Below are positions 8,277-16,566 of a stretch of DNA of 64,000 nt, in pieces. A model generated the notes under the pieces. That model searched no databases. It was not told the DNA's origin and saw nothing but the letters and a program-made list of their open reading frames with translations. The DNA comes from Malaciobacter marinus. GTDB taxonomy: Bacteria; Campylobacterota; Campylobacteria; Campylobacterales; Arcobacteraceae. Position 1 is the stretch's first letter; each line of letters opens with the position of its first letter. The stretch lies in the NCBI RefSeq assembly GCF_003544855.1, contig NZ_CP032101.1, positions 62,001-126,000 of the forward strand, read 5' to 3'. The position numbers and the translations under genes are program-made.

Positions 8277-9645
8277 TAAACACCCTCAAAATGCAAAAGA
8301 GTTCGTTGCAAATGATGAAAGAATGCATTGGCATGACCAAGCATTATGGTTTGTAAGAGAAAAAAGAGATGTAGCTACTAAAACAATTCCTGAATGGGAA
8401 CAATTAAGAGAGCATGGAAATAATATAAAAACTCATACAATGGCAAATCTTGATAAATATCTTTTAGAGTTTGAAAAAAATGCAACAGCTAAAGGAATTA
8501 CTGTTCATTGGGCAAAAGATGCAAAAGAACATAATGAAATAGTAGAAAAAATCTTGAGCCAAAACAGTGTTAAAAAAGTTGTAAAGTCAAAATCTATGTT
8601 AACAGAAGAGTGCCACTTAAATCCTTATTTAGAAAGTAAAGGGTTTGAAGTAGTTGATACAGATTTAGGTGAAAGAATTGTTCAATTAAGAAAAGAACCA
8701 CCATCACATATTGTACTTCCTGCCATTCATTTAAAAAAGCAAGATGTTTCTGATACATTTCATGAAAAAATGGGAACAGAAAAAGGAAATTATGACCCTA
8801 CTTATTTAACAAGAGCTGCAAGGGCTGATTTAAGACAAAAGTTTTTAGATGCAGATGCTGGAATAACAGGGGTTAATTTTGCAATTGCAAATACAGGCGC
8901 AATTGTAGTTTGCACAAATGAAGGTAATGCAGATATGGGTGCAAATTTACCAAAACTTCATATTGCTTCTATGGGAATTGAAAAAGTTATTCCAAGATTA
9001 GAAGATTTAGGAGTATTTACAAGATTACTTGCAAGAAGTGCAACAGGTCAAGCAATTACTTCATATACATCACACTTTGCTGGAGCAGTTGAGGGTGGAC
9101 AAATGCATATAATAATTGTTGATAATAAAAGAACACCTTTTTTACAATCACAAAAGTATCAAAAAGCATTAAATTGTATTAGATGTGGCGCATGTATGAA
9201 TACTTGTCCTATATACAGAAGAAGTGGAGGGCACTCTTATGAGTATGTTATTCCTGGACCAATTGGATCAACTTTAGCAACATTTAGAGACCCTAAAAAG
9301 CATAAAACACTATCTTTTGCTTGTACACTTTGTGGTTCTTGTTCTCATGTTTGTCCAGTAAAAATTGATTTAGATTCACAATTATATAATCATAGACAAG
9401 ATTTAACAGCACAAGATATTATTGATCCTAAGAAAAAATTTGCTATGAAAGCTACATCTTGGTTGATGTCTCATCCAACTTTATTTGATATTGCAGGAAA
9501 AGTAGCAAGAAAAGTAGTTCCAATACTTCCAAAATCATTTATTTATAATAAAGCAAATGTTTGGGGAAAACAAAGAGACTTACCACAAATGCCAAAAAAT
9601 AGCTTCAAAGAACTATATAAAAAAGGATTAGAAGATGACAAGTAA
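8269..9645 (+). CDS. lutB: Lactate utilization Fe-S protein LutB
   Basis: The 458-residue protein has an N-terminal LUD domain and two 4Fe-4S motifs: CIRCGACMNTC (from C303) and CTLCGSCSHVC (from C352). LutB is the ferredoxin-like electron-transfer subunit of the L-lactate dehydrogenase complex. I chose ATG at 8269 because AGGAG lies 6 nt before it. A TTG at 8254 would add five residues, but it lacks a ribosome-binding site and lies further inside lutA. It overlaps lutC by 11 nt. Confidence 0.93.
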   Translation: MSNKHPQNAKEFVANDERMHWHDQALWFVREKRDVATKTIPEWEQLREHGNNIKTHTMANLDKYLLEFEKNATAKGITVHWAKDAKEHNEIVEKILSQNSVKKVVKSKSMLTEECHLNPYLESKGFEVVDTDLGERIVQLRKEPPSHIVLPAIHLKKQDVSDTFHEKMGTEKGNYDPTYLTRAARADLRQKFLDADAGITGVNFAIANTGAIVVCTNEGNADMGANLPKLHIASMGIEKVIPRLEDLGVFTRLLARSATGQAITSYTSHFAGAVEGGQMHIIIVDNKRTPFLQSQKYQKALNCIRCGACMNTCPIYRRSGGHSYEYVIPGPIGSTLATFRDPKKHKTLSFACTLCGSCSHVCPVKIDLDSQLYNHRQDLTAQDIIDPKKKFAMKATSWLMSHPTLFDIAGKVARKVVPILPKSFIYNKANVWGKQRDLPQMPKNSFKELYKKGLEDDK

Positions 9646-10219
9646 AGAGCAAATCCTATCACAAATTAGACAAAACAATGTAGTAAATGATGCAACTTTA
9701 CCATCATATGATAATTTCGGAATTACATTTGATGATAAATTCTCAATGTTTTCAAAAATGCTTGAAAATGTAGGTGGTAAAGCTTTAGATATAAAAAAAG
9801 AAGAGTTAGATGAAACAATTAAAAAGCTTTATCCAGAAGTAAAAATAGTTGCAACAAATGTTAAAGAGTGTTCTTTAGGAACATTTGATTCAAATGCCCA
9901 AGATGATATACATAATTTAAAAGATATTGAATTATGTGTTGTAAATGGAAATTTTGCAGTAGCTGAAAATGGTGCTGTTTGGCTAAAAAATGAAGAAAAT
10001 AGACATAGAGGTTTATATTTTATTTCTGAAAATATTGTAATTGTAGTTAAAAAAGAGGATATTTTAAATAATATGCATGAAGCATATGAAAAAATATCTT
10101 TTGATAAAGCTGGTTATGGAGTATTTGTAAGTGGACCTTCAAAAACTGCTGATATTGAACAATCTTTAGTAATTGGAGCACATGGACCAAAGTCAGGATA
10201 TGTAATTTTTATTTCATAA
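9635..10219 (+). CDS. lutC: Lactate utilization protein LutC
   Basis: This 194-residue LUD-domain protein (PF02589) is the third subunit of the LutABC L-lactate oxidation system. The segment AVAENGAVWL and the C-terminal GAHGPKSGYVIFIS match the LUD fold, including the conserved G-A-H-G-P-x-S turn. The start overlaps the end of lutB. A sensor kinase gene follows after 30 nt on the same strand, so the regulator may be co-transcribed with the enzymes. Confidence 0.9.
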   Translation: MTSKEQILSQIRQNNVVNDATLPSYDNFGITFDDKFSMFSKMLENVGGKALDIKKEELDETIKKLYPEVKIVATNVKECSLGTFDSNAQDDIHNLKDIELCVVNGNFAVAENGAVWLKNEENRHRGLYFISENIVIVVKKEDILNNMHEAYEKISFDKAGYGVFVSGPSKTADIEQSLVIGAHGPKSGYVIFIS

Positions 10220-10249
10220 TGATATAATATAGGTTTAAAGGATTATATT

Positions 10250-12442
10250 TTGAAAAAGATATTAGTTTTAAGCCTATTACTTAGTATATATTTATTTGCA
10301 CAAGAGCCTTCAAAAGAAGTTTTATTACTTCATTCATATCATAAAGGTTATAAGTGGACTGATGATATTTCAAAAGCAATTGAAAAAAACTTTGAAAAAT
10401 ACTCAAATATAAATCTAACAACAATATATATGGATACTAAAAAAGTATCTAATGATAACTATTTCCAAAAACTATACGAACTTTATAAAGAGCAGTTTAA
10501 AAATAGAAAATTTGATGTAATAATTGCAAGTGATAATTCTGCTTTGGAGTTTTTAGTTGAATATCAAAAAAAACTATTTCCAAAAACACCAATTTTATTT
10601 TCTGGAATAAACTATTTTGATGAAAAACTTATTGAAAAAAATGGAATGAGAAAATATATAAGTGGAGTAATTGAACAAGTTGATTTAAAAAAGAATTTTG
10701 AATTAATTTCAAAGATTCATCCAAAACTAGACAAATTAATAATAATAAATGATAAGTCAAAAACAGGACTTATCATGAAAGATGATTTAAAAAAAATTAT
10801 TCCTAAGTTCAACAATAAATTTGAAGTTGAATATATTGATGATATGCAAATGAATGATTTAAAAAAATATGTATCTAATACAAATAATAATACAGCTTTA
10901 CTTTTTGTGCTTCTATTTAAAGATAAAACAGGAAAGTTTTTTACATATAAAGAGAGTTTAGAACATATAAAAAGTTTTTCTCATGTCCCAATATATGGTC
11001 TTTGGGATTTTTATTTAAATTATGGAGTAATTGGAGGGCTTTTAACTTCTGCACAAGCTCAAGGTGATGCCGTTTCAAAAATGGTATTAGAAGTTTTAAA
11101 TGGAAAGAAAATAACAGAAATACCAATTTTAAGAAAGTCACCCAATGAGTATATTTTTGATTTTAATGAATTGAAAAAATTTGATATAAAAATAGAAGAC
11201 TATGTTGATGATTTTGTTATTGTAAATAAACCTTTTTCTTTTTATCGAAAATATAAACTACTTGTTAATATAACTATTGCAACAATGCTTATTTTTGTAA
11301 TTTTAATAATCTTAATGAAAGCAAATATAAATAGAAGAAAAAAACTTCAAAGGGATTTATCAAATAGATTAGAATTTGATAAAGTATTACTAGATACCAT
11401 TCCAAATGCAATCTATTATAAAAATGTTGATGGTAAGTTTATAGGCTCAAATTTAGCTTTTGCAAATTTGATGGAACTTTCAAAAAGTAGTGTAATTGGT
11501 AAAACAGCTTTTGATTTTTTTCCACATGATATTGCAGTTAAGAATACAAAGATTGATGATAAACTTTTAAAAACTCTAAAAACAGACACTTCTGAAATGG
11601 CACTTCATTTTAGTAATCAAAAAATAAAATATTTCATTTTAAATAAAGCAGTATATAAAAATATAGATGGAAGAATAGGTGGAATAGTTTGTATAATGGA
11701 TGATATTACAGAAAGAGTACAGCAAAAACAATTTCTAATTCAACAAAGTAAATTAGCAGAAATGGGAGATATGGTTGCAGCAATTGCTCATCAATGGAAT
11801 GAACCTTTAGTTGAACTGTCTGCTCAAATACAAGATATACAAACTTCATATTTATTAGATGAATTAAAAGATTGTCAAGTAAAAGAGTTTGTAAATGATT
11901 CAATGGTTCAAATAAAATATATGTCAACAACATTAAATGATTTTAGAAACTTTTTAAAACCTTCAACTAAAAAAGTAACTTTTCCTATAAAAAAAGCTCT
12001 TGATGAAATAAATGAAATAATAGGAAAACAGGTATTTTACTCAAATATAAATATGAAATTTAACTATATAAATGGTGAAGATTTAGTTGTTTATGGATAT
12101 GAAAATGAGTTTAAACAAGTATTATTAAACTTGATTAATAATGCAAAAACAAAAATACTTGAAAATTTATTGAAAGAAAATACTAAAGGAAATATTATTA
12201 TAAATATCTCTAAGTCAAAGGAGTATAATAAAATAGAGATAATTGATGATGGTGGAAAAATTGATGAAAAAATAATATCTTCAATATTTGAACCATATTT
12301 TACTACAAAAAAAGATGGAACAGGAATAGGACTTTACATGGCAAAAGTAATAGTTGAAGATAAAATGCAAGGTAAGATAAAAGTAAAGAATATAGACAAT
12401 AAAGTGGTATTTACAATTAAAGTACCTTTTAAAAAGGATTAG
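10250..12442 (+). CDS. Sensor histidine kinase with periplasmic binding-protein domain and PAS
   Basis: The 730-residue kinase starts at TTG. It has a signal/anchor helix (1-18), a long periplasmic region resembling ABC substrate-binding proteins (PF04392-like; starts EVLLLHSYHKGYKW, about 20-325), a membrane helix near 334-356, and a PAS domain (about 375-490). The histidine box AIAHQWNEPL has H514 as the likely phosphosite, and the ATPase domain has GTGIGLYMAK. Position between lutABC and the TRAP genes suggests it senses lactate or a related acid, directly or through the TRAP binding protein; this is inference. Its regulator begins 3 nt downstream. Confidence 0.9.
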   Translation: MKKILVLSLLLSIYLFAQEPSKEVLLLHSYHKGYKWTDDISKAIEKNFEKYSNINLTTIYMDTKKVSNDNYFQKLYELYKEQFKNRKFDVIIASDNSALEFLVEYQKKLFPKTPILFSGINYFDEKLIEKNGMRKYISGVIEQVDLKKNFELISKIHPKLDKLIIINDKSKTGLIMKDDLKKIIPKFNNKFEVEYIDDMQMNDLKKYVSNTNNNTALLFVLLFKDKTGKFFTYKESLEHIKSFSHVPIYGLWDFYLNYGVIGGLLTSAQAQGDAVSKMVLEVLNGKKITEIPILRKSPNEYIFDFNELKKFDIKIEDYVDDFVIVNKPFSFYRKYKLLVNITIATMLIFVILIILMKANINRRKKLQRDLSNRLEFDKVLLDTIPNAIYYKNVDGKFIGSNLAFANLMELSKSSVIGKTAFDFFPHDIAVKNTKIDDKLLKTLKTDTSEMALHFSNQKIKYFILNKAVYKNIDGRIGGIVCIMDDITERVQQKQFLIQQSKLAEMGDMVAAIAHQWNEPLVELSAQIQDIQTSYLLDELKDCQVKEFVNDSMVQIKYMSTTLNDFRNFLKPSTKKVTFPIKKALDEINEIIGKQVFYSNINMKFNYINGEDLVVYGYENEFKQVLLNLINNAKTKILENLLKENTKGNIIINISKSKEYNKIEIIDDGGKIDEKIISSIFEPYFTTKKDGTGIGLYMAKVIVEDKMQGKIKVKNIDNKVVFTIKVPFKKD

Positions 12443-12445
12443 AAT

Positions 12446-13090
12446 ATGAATATATTACTTCTAGAAGATAATAAAAAGCTAAATCAAATAATAAGTAAGA
12501 GATTGAAACTCAAAGGATATAAAGTTGATTCATATGTAGATGGAAATGAAGCATATAATAACATAACAGAAGGATTTAGCTGTTTTATTTTAGATATTAA
12601 TGTACCAAATATTGATGGAATAAAAATACTTAAAAAAATTAGAGAATTTTATGATGAGGTTCCAGTTATAATTATTAGTGCATCAATTGAATTAGAAGTA
12701 ATTAAAGAGTCATATAATTTTGGCTGTAGTGATTATTTAAAAAAACCATTTTTTATAGATGAGCTTGAAATTAAAGTTGAAAGACTTTGTAAAATAAAGA
12801 ATGATTTAATATATTTTGATGAAAGCTGCTATTTTGATTATAAATCATCAGTTGTTTACTTAGAGAATCAACCTCAACGTTTAACAAAAAAAGAGAGACT
12901 TTTATTAAATCTATTTTTAACAAAACGAAATCAAGTTTTATCATATGACACAATACAAAATTATGTTTGGGAAGGAAGTTTCGCTTCATTAGAATCTATT
13001 CGAAGTCTTATTAGACGTCTAAGAAAAGTACTTTCTAACAAATATATAGAAACTGTAGTTGATACGGGGTATATTTTTAAAACTACATAA
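12446..13090 (+). CDS. Response regulator, OmpR-type
   Basis: The 214-residue protein has a receiver domain (acidic pocket E7-D8, phosphoacceptor D50, Lys in LKKPF) and a C-terminal winged helix (LTKKERLLLNLF to YIFKTT). It pairs with the kinase ending 3 nt upstream. Likely targets are the 11-bp TCATA repeats before lutA and dctP, since both lie beside it and have the same geometry. A tandem repeat at the -35 position is what OmpR/PhoB-type activators use. Confidence 0.92.
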   Translation: MNILLLEDNKKLNQIISKRLKLKGYKVDSYVDGNEAYNNITEGFSCFILDINVPNIDGIKILKKIREFYDEVPVIIISASIELEVIKESYNFGCSDYLKKPFFIDELEIKVERLCKIKNDLIYFDESCYFDYKSSVVYLENQPQRLTKKERLLLNLFLTKRNQVLSYDTIQNYVWEGSFASLESIRSLIRRLRKVLSNKYIETVVDTGYIFKTT

Positions 13091-13114
13091 AAATTACATA
13101 ATAATTCCAAAATA

Positions 13115-13145
13115 TCATATTATTATCATATCAAGTAGTTACAAT
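13115..13145 (+). promoter_or_regulatory. Promoter of the TRAP transporter genes with 11-bp direct repeat
   Basis: ATCATAT occurs at 13114-13120 and 13125-13131, so TCATA recurs at exactly 11 bp. TACAAT at 13140-13145 is a plausible -10. The arrangement matches that before lutA in both sequence and distance. Confidence 0.6.
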
Positions 13146-13178
13146 TTGTGTCAATACAACATAAAAGGGGATGTTAAG

Positions 13179-14246
13179 ATGTTAAAAACGACAACAAAAT
13201 TACTTGTTGCTTCTGCTTTAGTTGCGGGACTAAGCACAGCAGCATTTGCGAAAGATAAAGTTTATAAGTGGAAATTGGCAACTACTTGGGGTTCAACTTT
13301 ATCTCCATTTATTGATGCTCCAACAAATATGGCAAAATTAGCAAAAGAGATGTCTAATGGTAGATTAGATATTAGAGTTGATGCTGCAAATAAGCATAAA
13401 GCACCTTTAGGTATTTTAGATATGGTAAAAGGTGGTCAATATGAAATGGGTCATTCTGCTTCATATTATTGGAAAGGTAAAGATATAAATACTTTACCAT
13501 TTACTACAATGCCATTTGGTATGACAGCACCTGAACAGTATGCATGGTTTTATTATGGTGGTGGATTAGAACTAATGCAAAAAGCATATAAAAGACATAA
13601 AGTATTATCATTCCCTGGAGGAAATTCAGGAAATCAAATGGGTGGATGGTTTAAAAAAGAGATTAATTCACTTGAAGATCTAAAAGGTCTTAAGATGAGA
13701 ATTCCAGGCTTTGCAGGAGAAGTTTTAGCTAAACTTGGTGTTACTGTTACAAATATTGCTCCTGGTGAACTTTATACTTCTTTAGAAAGAGGAACTATTG
13801 ATGCATTAGAGTGGGTAAGTCCATCAATGGATGTAAAAATGGGTTTTCATAAAATTGCTCCATATTATTATACTGGATGGCATGAGCCAGCAACTGAATT
13901 ACAGTTTTTAGTAAATGAAAGACAATTTAAAAGATTACCAAAAGATTTACAAAAAATCTTAATAACTGCTATGAAAGTTGCTGCTTATGATATGTATATT
14001 CAAAATTATCATATGAATGCTGTTGCATGGTCAAAAATTTCAACAGACTATCCAAATGTAAAAATCAAAACATTACCAAAAAATGTAATCAATGCAATGA
14101 AAAAAGCAAATAATGAACTACTTATAGAAAAGGCAAAAGAGAGTCCTTTAGTAAAAGAGGTTTTAAAATCTCAAAAAGAGTATCTAGAAAAAGCTAGAGA
14201 ATGGACAAAGATGTCAGACTATAAATATCTAGAAGATAACTTATAA
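13179..14246 (+). CDS. dctP: TRAP transporter periplasmic substrate-binding protein DctP
   Basis: The 355-residue solute-binding protein (PF03480) has a clear signal peptide, LLVASALVAGLSTAAFA, cut before KDKVYKW. Internal landmarks are LKGLKMRIPGFAGEVL and GELYTSLERGTIDALEWVSP, the region with the substrate-contacting arginine. It captures an organic acid in the periplasm and passes it to DctQM. The ATG at 13179 follows AAGGGG by 8 nt. A longer frame back to 13059 overlaps the regulator gene and would bury the signal peptide. Lactate or another 2-hydroxy acid is the likely ligand from context. A hairpin after the stop probably lowers dctQM expression relative to dctP. Confidence 0.93.
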   Translation: MLKTTTKLLVASALVAGLSTAAFAKDKVYKWKLATTWGSTLSPFIDAPTNMAKLAKEMSNGRLDIRVDAANKHKAPLGILDMVKGGQYEMGHSASYYWKGKDINTLPFTTMPFGMTAPEQYAWFYYGGGLELMQKAYKRHKVLSFPGGNSGNQMGGWFKKEINSLEDLKGLKMRIPGFAGEVLAKLGVTVTNIAPGELYTSLERGTIDALEWVSPSMDVKMGFHKIAPYYYTGWHEPATELQFLVNERQFKRLPKDLQKILITAMKVAAYDMYIQNYHMNAVAWSKISTDYPNVKIKTLPKNVINAMKKANNELLIEKAKESPLVKEVLKSQKEYLEKAREWTKMSDYKYLEDNL

Positions 14247-14266
14247 GATTTACAAACTGCACAAAT

Positions 14267-14300
14267 AAAATACGTAGTTTTTCTAAACTACGTATTTTTA
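14267..14300 (+). terminator. Intercistronic hairpin between dctP and dctQ
   Basis: AAAATACGTAGTTT and AAACTACGTATTTT form a perfect 14-bp stem with a TTCT loop, followed by TAGTTT. It lies inside the TRAP operon, so it probably acts as a partial terminator or as 3' protection for the abundant dctP message. Confidence 0.65.
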
Positions 14301-14396
14301 GTTTATATATTAGATAAAATTTAAAATAAGTGATGAATTTAATAAGTGTAAAATTTGCATTTATTTAACTCATTTGAGAGAGAAAAAAAGGATAAT

Positions 14397-14978
14397 ATGA
14401 TGCTTTTAAAACTAGAGAGAGGTTTTGACAAGTTCGCAAATATCATAGGTGGCTTTACTGCAATTGTATTGGTACTTATGATATTAAATGTATTTTATGA
14501 TGCAATTATGAGGTATCTATTTAATACAGGAGATATTGCAATGCAAGAAATGGAGTGGCATCTTTTTTCTGTTGTAATATTATTTGGAGTTTCTTATACA
14601 TTAAAAGAAGATGGACATGTAAGAGTTGATTTGATTTATGATAGATTAAAACCAAAGAAAAAAGCAATTATTAATATGATTGGAGTAATAACATTTATTT
14701 TACCTATTACACTTTTAGTTATTTTTTCATCAATAGGTTTTGCGCAAGAAGCTTATGAATTCAATGAAATTTCAGGTGATCCAGGTGGATTAACTCATAG
14801 ATGGATAATCAAAGCTATGATTCCAATATCATTTTCTCTTTTGATTATAACATCAGTGGGATTTTTTATTAGAAATTTGAATATATATTTAGGTTTACAT
14901 GAGTATGAAGACCATTCAATCGCCCATGAAGCTCAAAAATATAAAGAAGAGATAACAAGAAAAACAGGAGATAAATAA
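14397..14978 (+). CDS. dctQ: TRAP transporter small permease DctQ
   Basis: The protein has four membrane helices and about 193 residues, as expected for DctQ (PF04290), including the QEMEWHLFSVVILFG segment characteristic of the family. It bridges DctP and the large subunit DctM in the inner membrane. I chose ATG at 14397, with AAAAAAGGA just upstream; a second ATG follows immediately. A longer frame from 14355 lacks a ribosome-binding site and adds a charged leader. It overlaps dctM by 1 nt. Confidence 0.9.
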   Translation: MMLLKLERGFDKFANIIGGFTAIVLVLMILNVFYDAIMRYLFNTGDIAMQEMEWHLFSVVILFGVSYTLKEDGHVRVDLIYDRLKPKKKAIINMIGVITFILPITLLVIFSSIGFAQEAYEFNEISGDPGGLTHRWIIKAMIPISFSLLIITSVGFFIRNLNIYLGLHEYEDHSIAHEAQKYKEEITRKTGDK

Positions 14979-16351
14979 TGATTGGTATAATAATGTTTTT
15001 TACAGCACTATTTATGCTGTTAATTGGTTTTCCTGTTGCTTTTACTTTTGGTGCTGTTTCAGTTTTATTTGGATTAATTGCTGGAATTGTTGAAATATAT
15101 ACATATGCTGATGCTAGTATGGGAATTACTGCAATTATATCAGAAGGTTTAACTGAGGGTATGTATATGTTTGATTTTATGCCACATAGAATTTGGTCTA
15201 TTATGAATAATACTATTTTAATGGCAGTACCAATGTTTATTTTTATGGGAATTGTTCTTCAAAAAACAGGACTTGCAGAAAGACTTTTAGAATCTATGGG
15301 ATTTTTATTTGGAGAAATTAGAGGTGGAGTTGCAATTTCAACTGTATTAGTTGGGTCATTACTTGCAGCATCAACTGGTGTTGTTGGTGCATCTGTTGTT
15401 GCTATGGGAGTTATTTCACTTCCTGTGATGCTAAAATATAAATATAATACAGAATTAGCAGCTGGAACGATTTGTGCTTCTGGTACTTTAGGACAAATAA
15501 TTCCTCCATCAATTGTATTGATTATCTTAGGAGATGTTTTTCAAGTTCCTGTTGGTGATTTATTTAAAGCTGCTATTTGGCCTGGTCTTACTTTGGTTGC
15601 TTCTTATATTCTTTTTATATTAATTGTAGCTTTTGTAAAAAAAGATATGGCTCCTGCAATTCCAGCAGACCCAAGTAGAGGAAAAAAATCAAAACAAGTA
15701 GTAAGAGCATTGATTGATATTATTCCTTCACTTACATTAATAATTCTAGTTTTAGGTTCAATTTTTGCAGGTGTTGCAACACCTACAGAATCATCAGCTG
15801 TTGGATGTTTAGGTGCAATTGCTTTAAGTTTTTTATATAAAAGCTTTTCTATTGGTATGGTAAAAGAAGCAGCTTTAGAATCAGTAAAGATTACATCAAT
15901 GGTATTTGCAATCTTAATTGGTGCAACAGCTTTTTCTATGGTATTTACTTACACAGGTGGAGATGAACTTGTTGAACACTTTATGTTAAGTTTACCAGGT
16001 GATCAAAAATGGACATTTATTTTATTTACAATGATTGCTATTTTAATCTTAGGATTTTTTATTGATTTTGTTGAAATCTCATATATTATTGTTCCAATTT
16101 TAGTTCCAATTGCTGTAAATTTAGATATAAATCCAGTTTGGTTTGCTATACTAATAGCAATGAATTTACAAACATCATTTTTAACACCACCATTTGGATT
16201 CTCTCTTTTTTATCTAAAAGGAGTTGTCCCCTCAAGTGTTAGAACGATGCAAATATACAAAGGAGTACTTCCTTTTATTCTAATTCAAATAATAGTTTTA
16301 GGATTATTGGCTGTATTCCCAGAGTTTTTTGGAATAAATCCAAGTCTTTAG
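14978..16351 (+). CDS. dctM: TRAP transporter large permease DctM
   Basis: The 457-residue protein has about 12 membrane helices and the TRAP large-subunit family features (PF06808): AASTGVVGASVVAMGVISLP, IPPSIVLIILGD and TPTESSAVG. It is the ion-driven translocation subunit of the DctPQM system, typically sodium-coupled. The start codon overlaps the dctQ stop. A perfect hairpin begins at its stop codon, after which the Fe-S flavoprotein gene is transcribed from its own upstream region. Confidence 0.95.
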   Translation: MIGIIMFFTALFMLLIGFPVAFTFGAVSVLFGLIAGIVEIYTYADASMGITAIISEGLTEGMYMFDFMPHRIWSIMNNTILMAVPMFIFMGIVLQKTGLAERLLESMGFLFGEIRGGVAISTVLVGSLLAASTGVVGASVVAMGVISLPVMLKYKYNTELAAGTICASGTLGQIIPPSIVLIILGDVFQVPVGDLFKAAIWPGLTLVASYILFILIVAFVKKDMAPAIPADPSRGKKSKQVVRALIDIIPSLTLIILVLGSIFAGVATPTESSAVGCLGAIALSFLYKSFSIGMVKEAALESVKITSMVFAILIGATAFSMVFTYTGGDELVEHFMLSLPGDQKWTFILFTMIAILILGFFIDFVEISYIIVPILVPIAVNLDINPVWFAILIAMNLQTSFLTPPFGFSLFYLKGVVPSSVRTMQIYKGVLPFILIQIIVLGLLAVFPEFFGINPSL

Positions 16352-16372
16352 AATAAGAGAAATCTCTTATTC
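16351..16372 (+). terminator. Terminator of the TRAP operon
   Basis: GAATAAGAGA and TCTCTTATTC form a perfect 10-bp stem with a 2-nt spacer, starting on the last base of dctM. The downstream U-run is weak. The rest of the gap to 16566 holds no gene. TCATA at 16531-16535 with TAAAAT at 16544 resembles half of the lutA/dctP control site. Confidence 0.6.
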
Positions 16373-16566
16373 TAATAATATTTTAGGATAAAGATTGTGT
16401 GTAAAAAAGATATTATAAAACTTATTAAAAACCTTATCTTTAAATGTTGTGATAAAATGTTTTTCTTTATTGATGACCCACAACAAAGAATATATACTGT
16501 GCCAAGGCTTGAATAGTACTTTCTTAATTTTCATATAAAAATATAAAATATAATTAAGGATTTCAA

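Noticed and set aside
13059-13178. Extended N-terminus of the TRAP binding protein
   Set aside because: The extension overlaps the regulator gene, covers the promoter repeats and would place the signal peptide 40 residues inside.
16373-16566. Riboswitch or small gene in the gap before the D-lactate dehydrogenase-like gene
   Set aside because: Only weak 7-bp inverted repeats with long loops (TGTTGTG at 16445 and CACAACA at 16479) are present, and no open frame with a ribosome-binding site.
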